A stretch of DNA of 64,000 bases from Spirosoma rhododendri. Lineage in GTDB: Bacteria; Bacteroidota; Bacteroidia; Cytophagales; Spirosomataceae. The first letter of the stretch is position 1; the number at the start of each line of letters is the position of its first letter. Below are positions 42,259 to 51,600 of this stretch, piece after piece. The position numbers and the translations under genes are program-made. The DNA lies in contig NZ_CP051677.1 of NCBI RefSeq assembly GCF_012849055.1, positions 3,487,001 through 3,551,000 of the forward strand, written 5' to 3'. A model generated the notes under the pieces. That model made no database searches. It saw only the letters and a program-made list of their open reading frames with translations, and was not told the origin of the DNA.

Positions 42259-44181
42259 ATGAAAGCGGTGTTGGTCTGGTTAATGAGCGGTTCCGTTGCG
42301 CTGGCGCAGACGATTGTGCCGCGTACGTTGGTGCAACTGTCAGTTGATCACGACGACGTGTATCTGGCTGGCGAGCCGATTGTGGGGCAGGCGCGGATTA
42401 TCAATGCCCTTACCGGTCAGCCCGACTCAACCGACGTGGCGTTGTATGTCGATTGTATCAACGCTGATCAGGGGGCGGTGCTTCGGCGTGTAATCGTCCG
42501 GCCTCGCAACGGTCTGGCTCACTTTACGCTGACCCCGCCCGACTCGCTGCCCAGCTACCATTGCCAGTTACGGGCCTACACCAACTGGATGCGTAATTTT
42601 TCGCCCGACGCCTTCGGCCGGCAAAGCCTGCTGGTTGTGTCGCCCACCGATCAGCAACGGCTGGCTGGGCCAGTCACGGCCCCATCGGTCAGTAGTGTCG
42701 TGATTCGGCCGGAAGGTGGGGCGTTGGTGGCGGGCCTGCGCAACCGACTGGTTATCTGCGCCCGCGATACGTTTGGCGTGGGCGTTCCGGCGGGAGGGTG
42801 TATCCTGGCCAGCACCGGCGATACGCTCACGAAGCTAACGACAGACGATAAAGGACTGGCATCGGCAGACCTTAGCCCACAGCCGCAAACAGCGTATTGG
42901 GCCGTGCTGGGCGGTAAGCGGGTGGCCCTGCCGCCTATACAGCCCACCGGAAGCGTGCTCCGCTGCAACGACCTGACCTACCCCGACCGTATCCGCGTCA
43001 CCGTCGAAAATAGCCTGTCGCCCACGCCCGATACGCTGACGTTTATCGTGCAGAGCCGGGGGCGGATTCTGTCCTACGCCAGCGTACCCCGCCAAACGCC
43101 CGTGTCGGTGTTCAACATCGCCCGGTCGAGTCTGCCGCCGGGCCTGATTAGTCTGGTGCTGGTCGACAAGCAGAAAAAGCGGGTCGGGGAGCGGCTGATT
43201 TACAAACCGTACCCGGCGGGCAGCGACGACACGACCGAACCCGTCGACCTCGAACTCGATCAGCCACTGCCGTCGCTGTCGCCCCAGCAACTGAGCGACG
43301 CGCTGGTGTTGCGCCGGAACACGCTGTTTGGCTGGGATGAACTGACCGCCGAGCGCACCTACACATTTCCGGCGGAGCGGGGCATCAGCCTGTCGGGGCA
43401 GCTGGCGAAGTGGAACGATAAGCCTGTCGGGGCACCGGTGATGGTATCGCTGGTGGCAACGCCCGTGGGCGACGATTCGCTCAGTCAGCGGGAGTTGTTT
43501 GTGGCGCAGAGCGACGCCAGCGGGCGGTTTGCGTTTCAGGATATGCCTCTTTACGGCACGTATAACGGGCAGCTGACGGCTAAAATCGGCAACATTGACA
43601 CCCGTATCCGGCTCGATTCCAGCACGGTGCCGTCTATCGTCGCCCAGCCCCGACCCATCGACTGGCGTATCCTGCCAAACGCGCAGACGCTCGTGGCCCG
43701 CTACGACACCCTGCTGACGACGCGGCAACGAAAGGCTATGCGAGCCGGTACGACTCTGCAAGCGGTAACTGTGAAGGCAAACAAAACATCAGGTATCCAG
43801 CAGGCGGTTTTTTCGACGAAGCCCGGCACGGTAGTCAGTCGTACGAATGTGCTGAGTAATGGGGTGGGCGGTATGTTGAGCGGTATTATGCCCCGCTATC
43901 TGGAGTATCGAATCATGAAATATATCAAACCCGATATCAAATACTATGTCGATGACGTGTACCAACAGGGGCCGCTGGCTATGAACGACATGGCGGTGGG
44001 CGAAATCGATCACATCGACATTCACGAACGGGACGCCGATACCATGATGTACAATGCCGACATCGTTGTCGCGATCTATACCATACGCAGTACTAACCTG
44101 ACCCGAGCCCAATCAGACAAGGCTGGTTCTGGTCAGCGAGTTGTGCTGAAGGGCTTTCAGCGTAATCTGGCCAGTAAGTAG
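42259..44181 (+). CDS. Exported MG2-like protein with TonB-plug-like C-terminus
   Basis: A 640-residue exported protein (signal peptide MKAVLVWLMSGSVALAQ). The first 120 residues look like a macroglobulin MG2 domain (LVQLSVDHDDVYLAGEPIVG). The middle is several beta-sandwich domains, including a carboxypeptidase-regulatory-like one around residue 375 (GISLSGQLAKWNDKPVGAPV). The end has a plug-like pattern (IKPDIKYYVDDVYQQGPLAM, then VGEIDHIDIHERDADTMMY) with no barrel after it. Such proteins are common surface components in Bacteroidota and of unknown function. Confidence 0.75.
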   Translation: MKAVLVWLMSGSVALAQTIVPRTLVQLSVDHDDVYLAGEPIVGQARIINALTGQPDSTDVALYVDCINADQGAVLRRVIVRPRNGLAHFTLTPPDSLPSYHCQLRAYTNWMRNFSPDAFGRQSLLVVSPTDQQRLAGPVTAPSVSSVVIRPEGGALVAGLRNRLVICARDTFGVGVPAGGCILASTGDTLTKLTTDDKGLASADLSPQPQTAYWAVLGGKRVALPPIQPTGSVLRCNDLTYPDRIRVTVENSLSPTPDTLTFIVQSRGRILSYASVPRQTPVSVFNIARSSLPPGLISLVLVDKQKKRVGERLIYKPYPAGSDDTTEPVDLELDQPLPSLSPQQLSDALVLRRNTLFGWDELTAERTYTFPAERGISLSGQLAKWNDKPVGAPVMVSLVATPVGDDSLSQRELFVAQSDASGRFAFQDMPLYGTYNGQLTAKIGNIDTRIRLDSSTVPSIVAQPRPIDWRILPNAQTLVARYDTLLTTRQRKAMRAGTTLQAVTVKANKTSGIQQAVFSTKPGTVVSRTNVLSNGVGGMLSGIMPRYLEYRIMKYIKPDIKYYVDDVYQQGPLAMNDMAVGEIDHIDIHERDADTMMYNADIVVAIYTIRSTNLTRAQSDKAGSGQRVVLKGFQRNLASK

Positions 44182-44259
44182 CCGAGAGCGGGCATCCTGC
44201 TGGTTCGCACGAGACCGTACGATTCCATTATCCAAACAGCGGGGCGGGGATGGAGTTAG

Positions 44260-44291
44260 TACAATCGAGTAAACAACAAAGCTCGATTGTA
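44260..44291 (+). promoter_or_regulatory. Hairpin overlapping the aldo/keto reductase start
   Basis: TACAATCGAG (44260-44269) pairs perfectly with CTCGATTGTA (44282-44291); the last base is the A of the start codon. It could be a DNA operator or an mRNA hairpin that hides the initiation region. Confidence 0.5.
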
Positions 44292-45325
44292 TGACAACGA
44301 ATAGCCAAACAACCCCGACGCAACACACCTGGGCGCAGCAAAACCTGCCCGACATTGGCCTGGGTGGGGTCGCGATCGGTAACGAATTTGAATACGTCTC
44401 CGACGAGGCCGCCCACAAAACCCTCGAAGCCGCCTGGAACGCCGGAGTGCGCTACTACGACGTATCGCCCTGGTACGGGCTGGGCCTTGCCGAACGACGA
44501 TACGGGCAGTTTCTGCACAACCAGAACCGCGACGACTATTACATTTCCTCAAAAGTGGGCAAGCTGCTCCGGGCCAGCAAACACAGCAAAGGCGCGGAAT
44601 ACTACCCCCACGCACATTCGCCCAACGACGTTATTTTCGACTACACGGCCGATGGTGTCCGCCGGTCGATCGAAGACAGTTTGCAACGGCTGGGCATCGA
44701 CAGCATCGACGTCGTGTTTGTGCATGATCTCTCGCCCGACAACAAGCTGCTGCCAACGGATTGGCTGGAGCAGTTTGCCATCGCCGAGAAAGGGGCGTTT
44801 CCCGAACTGACTAAAATGCGCGATGAAGGCATCATCAAAGGCTGGGGGCTGGGTGTCAACTGCCCCGAACCCATTCTGAAAGCCATCGACGTGGCCGACC
44901 CCGATGTGTTTCTGCTGGCGTCGCAATACTCGCTGATCGACCACGAGAACGCGCTGAAAAACGTATTTCCGAAAGTCCGGGAACGCAATATCGCCCTGGT
45001 CATGGGCTCGAACCTGAATGCGGGTTTCCTGTCGGGCAGCGACCGCTACAACTACGATCAGAAAAAGCCGATTGAGCAGAAGAACCTTGACAAGCGCGAC
45101 AAGCTACAGGCCATCGCCAAACAGTTTGACGTCGATCTGCGGACGGCTTCCCTGCAATTCGCCCTGTTCCCCGATGTGGCCGTGTCGGTGATTCCCGGCG
45201 CGCGCACGCCCGAGCAGGTAACGGAAAACGTCGAATCACTCAAGGTATCTATTCCCGACGGCTTCTGGCAGGCCCTGAAAGAACAGCAGCTGATCGACGC
45301 CGATGCACCGACACGGCGGATGTGA
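44291..45325 (+). CDS. Aldo/keto reductase
   Basis: A 344-residue NAD(P)H-dependent oxidoreductase with a TIM barrel. The catalytic tetrad is recognisable: Asp and Tyr in YYDVSPWYGLGLAERRYGQF, Lys in YYISSKVGKLL and His in IDVVFVHDLSPDNK. The C-terminal cofactor site is PDVAVSVIPGARTPEQVTEN. The overall pattern resembles pyridoxal 4-dehydrogenase or L-fucose dehydrogenase-like members. The substrate is unknown. A perfect inverted repeat covers the start. Confidence 0.9.
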   Translation: MTTNSQTTPTQHTWAQQNLPDIGLGGVAIGNEFEYVSDEAAHKTLEAAWNAGVRYYDVSPWYGLGLAERRYGQFLHNQNRDDYYISSKVGKLLRASKHSKGAEYYPHAHSPNDVIFDYTADGVRRSIEDSLQRLGIDSIDVVFVHDLSPDNKLLPTDWLEQFAIAEKGAFPELTKMRDEGIIKGWGLGVNCPEPILKAIDVADPDVFLLASQYSLIDHENALKNVFPKVRERNIALVMGSNLNAGFLSGSDRYNYDQKKPIEQKNLDKRDKLQAIAKQFDVDLRTASLQFALFPDVAVSVIPGARTPEQVTENVESLKVSIPDGFWQALKEQQLIDADAPTRRM

Positions 45326-45398
45326 CACTAGCGCGGCTGCCGCCGGTACGCACCGGTACTAAACGAATCGGTAACGGCGGAAGAATGTATTCTGGTAC

Positions 45399-45406
45399 TA
45401 CCTTTG
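45399..45406 (+). promoter_or_regulatory. -7 promoter element of GT22 gene
   Basis: TACCTTTG, an exact TAnnTTTG, 65 bases before the ATG at 45471. Confidence 0.6.
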
Positions 45407-45470
45407 CGCGGGTCCGGCTCAACCGAGCCGGACCCGTCTGCGTATTTACCACCGGGCCCTCGCCCCAGTT

Positions 45471-46961
45471 ATGGAACATAGCCTATCACTACGCACCGAC
45501 GATGCGCGGACCAATCGGCTCCTGTTGATCGCCTTCGTTGTGCAGCTGGTGTTTTGCCTGACGCAGGTCGGGTTCCTGCACCCCGATCAGCATTTTCAAC
45601 TCATCGAATTTTCGTCGTGGCAGCTAGGCGAACCCTCCGGGGCGGGTAGTGTCTGGGAACTGAAAAGCCACATCCGGCCCACAGTACAGGTCTATATCTT
45701 TTCGGGCTTCGTCGTGCTGTGCCGCACTGTCGGCATCACCGACGCCTACACGCAGCTGACCATCCTGCGGGTGCTGTTTGGCATGGGGGTGCTGCTGGTG
45801 TTCAACCGGCTGGCCCTGCACTATTTTCGCTCCGACCGGAAGGCGCTGTTCTGGGTGCTGTTACTGCTCAATTTCTCGTGGTCGCTGCCCTACGTCCGCA
45901 CGCTGTTCAGTTCCGAACTGGCGTCGTCGGTCGTGTTTTTCGGCGCTATTCTGATCTATGAACGTCGGCGTGAGCGGGTCGGGGCGGTGTTTCTGGTGGG
46001 GTTGCTGTTCAGTCTGGCGTTTTACCTGCGCTTTCAGATGGCCTTCGGCCTGGTCGGTTTTGGGCTGTGGCTGCTGATGATCGAAAAAGGATACAGCCGA
46101 CTACTGCCGATGGCGGCTGGGTTCGTCCTCGGCGTACTGATCAACACGGCGCTCGACTACCAGTTTTACCACCAGCTCGTCTACACGCCGTACGATTACT
46201 TCCGGGTCAACATCCTCGAAGGCAAAGCCGCTGAGTTTGGTACGGCTCCGTTTTACTGGTATATCGTCATGCTGGCACTGGTGGTCGGTGCGCCCCCGGT
46301 CAGCCTGGTTCTGTTTTACTACAGCCTGAAAAGCAGCCCGGCGCACCTGCGGCAGCCGCTGCTCTGGGTTGTGGCTTTTTTCGTGCTGGGTCACTGCCTG
46401 GTTGGCCACAAAGAAGAGCGGTTTCTGTTTCCGGTGATCAATGCGATGCCCATTATCGCGGGGTGGGGGTTGCCTGCGTTCAGTGCCTACTACCAACGCG
46501 CGAGCGCCGGTATTCGCCTGACGATACGGGGTGTTATTTATGTCAGCGTCGCGCTAAACGTGCTGATCCTGGTGCTGTTTCTGATCCTGAATCCGTACTA
46601 CCAGCTGATCGAGTTTGGGCGGAAGCTGAACAACCGCTTTTCGGGCGAAACCGCGACGATTTACTGCCTCCATCGCACGCCGTTTGAAACGGAAAGCCAC
46701 CTGCCGCTGACGTTTTACCGGAAAAGCGTACCGAACCTGACGCTGGTACCGGTGCAAACGATCGACTCCGTCCGGTATTTGAACCACGCCTGGCTGGCAA
46801 CAACCTACAACGACGCGAAAGGACGTATGGGACTTTTGGATAGCCTGGGGTATAAACCGCAGCTGTATTCGTCGACGCCCTTGTGGCAGGTAAATACGCG
46901 GCTGGACGCGAATAAGGCCAATACGATCAACGAAATATGGGTGCTTTATCGGAAAGAATAA
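45471..46961 (+). CDS. GT22-type mannosyltransferase (Alg9/PIG-B-like)
   Basis: A 496-residue membrane glycosyltransferase of the GT-C fold with roughly 9-10 helices. The first luminal/periplasmic loop has VGFLHPDQHFQLIEFSSWQL, matching the HPDE-type motif of family 22, and GHCLVGHKEERFLFPVINAM matches the HKEERF signature. In eukaryotes the family adds mannose from dolichyl-phosphate-mannose in GPI or N-glycan assembly; bacterial members are scattered. Acceptor and donor here are unknown; a polyprenyl-linked sugar donor is likely. Confidence 0.85.
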   Translation: MEHSLSLRTDDARTNRLLLIAFVVQLVFCLTQVGFLHPDQHFQLIEFSSWQLGEPSGAGSVWELKSHIRPTVQVYIFSGFVVLCRTVGITDAYTQLTILRVLFGMGVLLVFNRLALHYFRSDRKALFWVLLLLNFSWSLPYVRTLFSSELASSVVFFGAILIYERRRERVGAVFLVGLLFSLAFYLRFQMAFGLVGFGLWLLMIEKGYSRLLPMAAGFVLGVLINTALDYQFYHQLVYTPYDYFRVNILEGKAAEFGTAPFYWYIVMLALVVGAPPVSLVLFYYSLKSSPAHLRQPLLWVVAFFVLGHCLVGHKEERFLFPVINAMPIIAGWGLPAFSAYYQRASAGIRLTIRGVIYVSVALNVLILVLFLILNPYYQLIEFGRKLNNRFSGETATIYCLHRTPFETESHLPLTFYRKSVPNLTLVPVQTIDSVRYLNHAWLATTYNDAKGRMGLLDSLGYKPQLYSSTPLWQVNTRLDANKANTINEIWVLYRKE

Positions 46962-47062
46962 GCCAATAGTGGTAGTCGGCGGCAGGCTAATCAGACATTT
47001 TTTTTAGACCAATCTAACGAAATCTGGTTAACAGTACAGCCGTACAATAAAACCGACCTGAG

Positions 47063-47500
47063 ATGGAACAGGAATACCCCTTTGTAATTCTGGTTATTGA
47101 TGACGAACCCCCCATAAGCGACGTACTTACCCATGTGGCAAAAGATTCGTTTCCGGAGGCTGTGTTCATTAATGTACGGTCGGCCGGGGAAACGATGGAC
47201 TATCTCGATCAGCACCCGAACAACCTGCCCCAACTGGTATTGCTTGATATCGATCTGCACCAATATCCGAATGGCCTGGACCTGCTGCCTGAGCTGCACG
47301 CGCGGTTCAGAGGGTTAGTGCCCATCGTTATGCTGACTGTTTCGCAGGAGCAGGACGCCATTCGCAAAGCGATAGTCTCTGGAGCGGTTGCTTTTACCCG
47401 TAAACCCGACGATCTGGCAGGGTGGAAAGCCTATGCCACCATGCTGCGGCAGTACTGGTACCAGACGGCCCGCGTTCCGACACGCGAAGATGTTGACTAG
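47063..47500 (+). CDS. Single-domain response regulator (receiver only)
   Basis: A 145-residue receiver. The acidic pair is in ILVIDDEPPISDVL, the phosphoacceptor Asp in QLVLLDIDLHQYPNGLDLL and the Lys in AFTRKPDDLAGWKAY. No output domain. The C-terminal GWKAYATMLRQYWYQTA replaces the usual helix 5. It is strongly similar to the convergent gene at 47556-47999. The probable partner is one of the PAS kinases. Confidence 0.9.
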   Translation: MEQEYPFVILVIDDEPPISDVLTHVAKDSFPEAVFINVRSAGETMDYLDQHPNNLPQLVLLDIDLHQYPNGLDLLPELHARFRGLVPIVMLTVSQEQDAIRKAIVSGAVAFTRKPDDLAGWKAYATMLRQYWYQTARVPTREDVD

Positions 47501-47555
47501 TAGGGAAGATCAAGACCTAATGTAACGGTGACTGCTTTTGCTGACCTGCGTTGAC

Positions 47556-47999
47556 TCAGTCGGGGTGGGAAGTTTTCGGCCGACCGGGTAACAGCGACAT
47601 CCGAAACCAATAGTCGCGCAGTAGTTTTACGTAATCGTTCCACCCATCCAGATCGTAGGGTTTGCGGGTGTAGGCCGACGCCCCATGCGTGTATGCCTGG
47701 GTGATGTTGGGCTGGGTGTCGGAGGTGGAAAACATGATTACGGGCGTCAGCATCCGGGTGCGTTCCCGAATCTGCGGCAGCAGTTCAAGCCCGTTGATGG
47801 TGCTGTGCAGGTCGATATCGAGCAGAATCAGATCAGGCTTGGCCTGCGTGGCATCTTCCAGATAAGTCAGGGTTTCCTGTGGCGAATTGGTGCTGATAAA
47901 CGCAGCTTCCGGGAAATGTTTTTTCCCAACACGCCGGAGCACATCGATAACCGGTGGCTCGTCGTCAACAATCAGGATTAATAGCGAAGAAGCTTTCAT
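47556..47999 (-). CDS. Single-domain response regulator, paralog of its convergent neighbour
   Basis: A 147-residue receiver: ILIVDDEPPVIDVLRRVGKK, phosphoacceptor in DLILLDIDLHSTINGLELLP and Lys in AYTRKPYDLDGWNDYVKLLR. The tail LRDYWFRMSLLPGRP mirrors the neighbour's LRQYWYQTARVP. Lys and both acidic residues are intact, so both can be phosphorylated. The two genes converge with a 55-base gap and no clear terminator hairpin. Confidence 0.9.
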   Translation of the reverse strand: MKASSLLILIVDDEPPVIDVLRRVGKKHFPEAAFISTNSPQETLTYLEDATQAKPDLILLDIDLHSTINGLELLPQIRERTRMLTPVIMFSTSDTQPNITQAYTHGASAYTRKPYDLDGWNDYVKLLRDYWFRMSLLPGRPKTSHPD

Positions 48000-48262
48000 G
48001 TGGATGTTACGGAAAAGGACGGGTAAACATACGTAAAAAGACCCGGTCGCTGACTATACTGGTTGCGGGATAAACAGACCGTTCGCTAACATGTCGACTG
48101 GTATGCCTTCGCCTGTGTTAGTTACTCAGCTTATTCATCCGTTCTGGATCGGCCCCGCAACCGCTAACAAAACCAGCGCAACGGCAATCTTGTTCAGCGC
48201 CGAGGCCGCCTGACCGCCGGGTGTGGTAACAAGGCTACCACTCGTTTTGGACCCGACCGGGT
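48000..48262. other. Non-coding gap between receiver genes
   Basis: About 260 bases. The minus strand near 48120-48240 could encode a hydrophobic stretch (LNKIAVALVLLAVAGP) but no start codon precedes it, so no gene is called. AT content rises towards 48000, where the promoter of the 47556-47999 gene must lie. Confidence 0.5.
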
Positions 48263-48676
48263 TTACTCCCGTTGCTGTTTCTGCCAGTCCTGCTGCAAAG
48301 TCGTCATTGTTTTCAGTAATACGTCCAGCTCTACGGGTTTAACCAGATGGCCGTTGAAACCGGCCGTTCGGGTACGCTGGCGGTCTTCTTCCTGTCCGTA
48401 GCCTGTCAGGGCAATGATAAGCAGCTCATCGCCGGCTGGCTGCTGGCGAAGCAATCGGCAGGTATCATACCCATCCAGACCGGGCATGCTGATGTCGAGC
48501 AGAACCACCTGGGGCCGTTGCGCTTCGGCCATCTGTAGGGCCTGCTGGCCGCTGTAGGCGGTCTGGACCGTGTATTTCTTCAGCCGCAGCAGCATCGACA
48601 GGGTCAGGGCTGCATCGACGTTATCATCGACCACTAAAATTGATTGATTGTTGGTTGTTTCAACTGGTTGAGTCAT
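48263..48676 (-). CDS. CheY-like response regulator
   Basis: A 137-residue receiver with ILVVDDNVDAALTLSMLLRL, phosphoacceptor in VVLLDISMPGLDGYDTCRLL, conserved Thr in IIALTGYGQEEDRQRT and Lys in GHLVKPVELDVLL. It begins 14 bases after the stop of the large kinase at 48691-52380, so the two form an operon and this is that kinase's likely receiver. Confidence 0.93.
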   Translation of the reverse strand: MTQPVETTNNQSILVVDDNVDAALTLSMLLRLKKYTVQTAYSGQQALQMAEAQRPQVVLLDISMPGLDGYDTCRLLRQQPAGDELLIIALTGYGQEEDRQRTRTAGFNGHLVKPVELDVLLKTMTTLQQDWQKQQRE

Positions 48677-48690
48677 TGTCTATGGTTGGT

Positions 48691-51600
48691 TTAGGGGTGG
48701 CCGACTGGCAGGTAGACGACGAACGAACTGCCGTGGTTTATACCGGAGCTGTGTGCTTCTATCCGCCCGCCGTGCATCTGTACGAGCTGCTGCACCAGCG
48801 TAAGGCCAATACCCAGCCCACCCGTCGAGCGGGCCAGCGACGTGTCCATCCGTACGAAAAGTTCGAAGATAGCGTCGAGCTGATCGGGGGCCAGACCAAT
48901 TCCGTTGTCGCGAACTTCCAGAACGGCTTCCCTGTCCGTTACGTGCAGCGAAAGCCAGACCTGCCCCCCTTCCTGGGTGTAGCGAACCCCGTTGGTCAGC
49001 AGATTGGTAACTACCTGACTCAGGCGGGTGGCGTCGCCATCCATTTCGATGGTCCGGTCCGGCAGTTCGACGTGCAGCTGCCGGTGGGCCGCTGCGTACA
49101 CGGGCCGCATGGAGTCGGCGGCCTGACTGACGATCTGGGTGAGGTCGATGGGCTCCCGTCGCAGCTCGATCCGGCCCCGGCTGATGCGGCTCACGTCCAG
49201 CAAATCGTCGACCAGCCGTACCAGGTGGCTCATCTGCCGGTTCATCATGGCCAGTAGTGGGTCCAGTGTCGACGTGTCGCTACTCGTCAGTGCCAGATAC
49301 TGGAGGCCGTTGAGGATGGGGGCCAGCGGGTTGCGCAGTTCGTGGGCCAGCATGGACAGAAACTCGTTTTTGCGCTGATCGGCCGCCAGCAGGGCCTGTT
49401 CCATGTGCTTACGTTCGCTCAGGTCGCGGGCCACCTTTACGTAGCCCAGCAGCTGACCGGCCATATCGTGAAGTGGCGACACGACACCGGACACGTAGAG
49501 CTGGGTGCTGTCTTTGCGGACGTGGTAGCGCTCGTCGGGTGCCCGCCCTTCGCGCCGGGCTGTCTGTATTTCCCGGGCTGGCTCGCCTTTGGCCCGGTCT
49601 TCCGGTGTAAAGATCAGTGCGGCCGACTGCCCGATGGCTTCCTCGGCCGCGTAGCCAAACAGCTGCTGGGCTCCGGCATTCCACCGGGTGATGATGTTCG
49701 CGGGATCGCTGGTGATAAGGGCGTGGTCGGCGATACTATCGAGGATAATTTGCAGGTGCTGCTGCGAGTTGAGCAGGGCTTCGGCCGCCCGTTTGCGCTC
49801 GGTAATGTCGAACATCACGCCCTTCATGCGGCTGGCCCGGTGCCCCGCCTGCGCGTCGGTACGGCCGTAGCCGCTCATCCAGACCGTCTGGCCGTTATCG
49901 TCGCGGATGGCCCTGAACTCGGTATCGTAGACAATATCTTTCCGAATAGCCTGCTCCAGCTTTCCCCGCACCCGGTTGAGGTCGTCGGGGTGAATATGCG
50001 CCATGAATGCCTCCGAACTCAACGGTTCGGCCTGGGTTTCCATGCCGAAAAGCTCGAAATGGTGGTCGTTCCAGTACAGCTGATCGGATTGCAGGTTCCA
50101 CTCCCAGGTGCCCAAACCGGCGGCTTCTATGGCAATCCGGGCCCGTTCCTGCTCCCGTTGCAGCCGCTGCTGATCGGCTTTCCGCTCCGTGATATCGCGG
50201 CTTATCTTGGCATAGCCCGTCAGGTTCCCCCGTTCGTCATGGATCGCGGTGATTATCTGCTCGATGATGATGCGCGTACCGTTTCGACGAATCAGTACCT
50301 GTTCGCCTTCAAAACGACCTGTTTCGCTGGCCTGCGTCAGTTCGGTTTCCACCTCACCGGCGGCAAGGCCATCGGGCGTAAACAGTATCGATAGGTGCTG
50401 ACCAATGACTTCGTCGGCGGTGTAACCCGTGACCTGCGCGGCTCCCTGGGTCCAGTCGGTAATAAAACCGGCGGGGTCCAGCTGGAAGATGGCGTAATCG
50501 GTCAGGTTCTGCAACAGGGTGCTGAAGCGTTCTTCGCTCTGGCGTAGCGCTTTTTCGGCACGCGTCCGTTCGCGCACTTCGGTATGGCGGGAGAGGATAA
50601 TCGCAGCCGCCTGCGTTACGGCATCGGCCACAGCAACGTCTGTCGCTGTGGCATCGTGCGCGTCTGTGAAGTAAATGGCGAAACTGCCGATTGCTTTCCC
50701 GGCGCGCGTCAGAATTGGGTAGGAATAGCAGGCGCGGATATTATGGGTCAGTGCCAGCGGCAGGTGCGCGCACCACCTTGGATCGTCGAATACATCCCGC
50801 GTCAGTGAAGGACGACCGGTAGCAATGGCGTATCCGGAGCAAAGCGAGTCTTCGCCAACCGGAAATCCGTCCATCTTCGCTGTATAAGTCCGGGGCATAC
50901 TGCCCGCTCCATCAATCGCGTGCAGGCTGGTTCCGTCGGGGTAGACCATGTAAAAGGCGGTTCGTACATCGCTGCCGAGCTGCTGATCGACCATCCGGGT
51001 CAGTGTATTCAGGGAGCTGGCCAGCGACTCCCCGTTGATGGCCGATTGAAAGGCGTCTTTCTGGATGCGGTAACGCTGGTCGTTCTGTCGCACGGTTTCC
51101 TGCGCTCTGGCCCGTTCTACGGCTGCCCAGGTGCGTTCGGCAACATCCTCCGCCAGCTGGATCTCCGCCTGTGTCCATAGCCTCGGTTCGGTGTGGCTCA
51201 CCGTAAGTGCCGCAGCCAGATGGCCAGCCTTAATCAGGGGAATCGCCAGGCCCGACCGGAGGTTCAGGGTGCTGAACATAGCCCGGTGCGACGCCAGCCG
51301 GGGGTCGGTCTGCGCGTCCTGATACGAGAAGAGCCGCCCGGCCGTCAGTTCGTCGACGAGGGCGGGGCCGAAGTCGGCGAGTCGGATTGGGGGCGATGCG
51401 GAGCTGCGCGTACTTCGGTAGCCCTGACCGGGAGCGCCCTGCTCGCCGGACGGATCGAACTCAAAGTAAATCGCTGTGTTCACCCCAAAATACGCAGCGA
51501 GGTGCTCCATCGTGATGCGCTGAATTGCTACGGGGTCGGTGAGCGACCGCATGGCGTCGCTGAGTTTCAGCCGGAACGCGTTCCGCTCTGCATTGCTGCG

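Noticed and set aside
48120..48240. Hydrophobic minus-strand peptide (LNKIAVALVLLAVAGP)
   Set aside because: No start codon upstream in frame and no promoter motif; possibly chance in GC-rich sequence.
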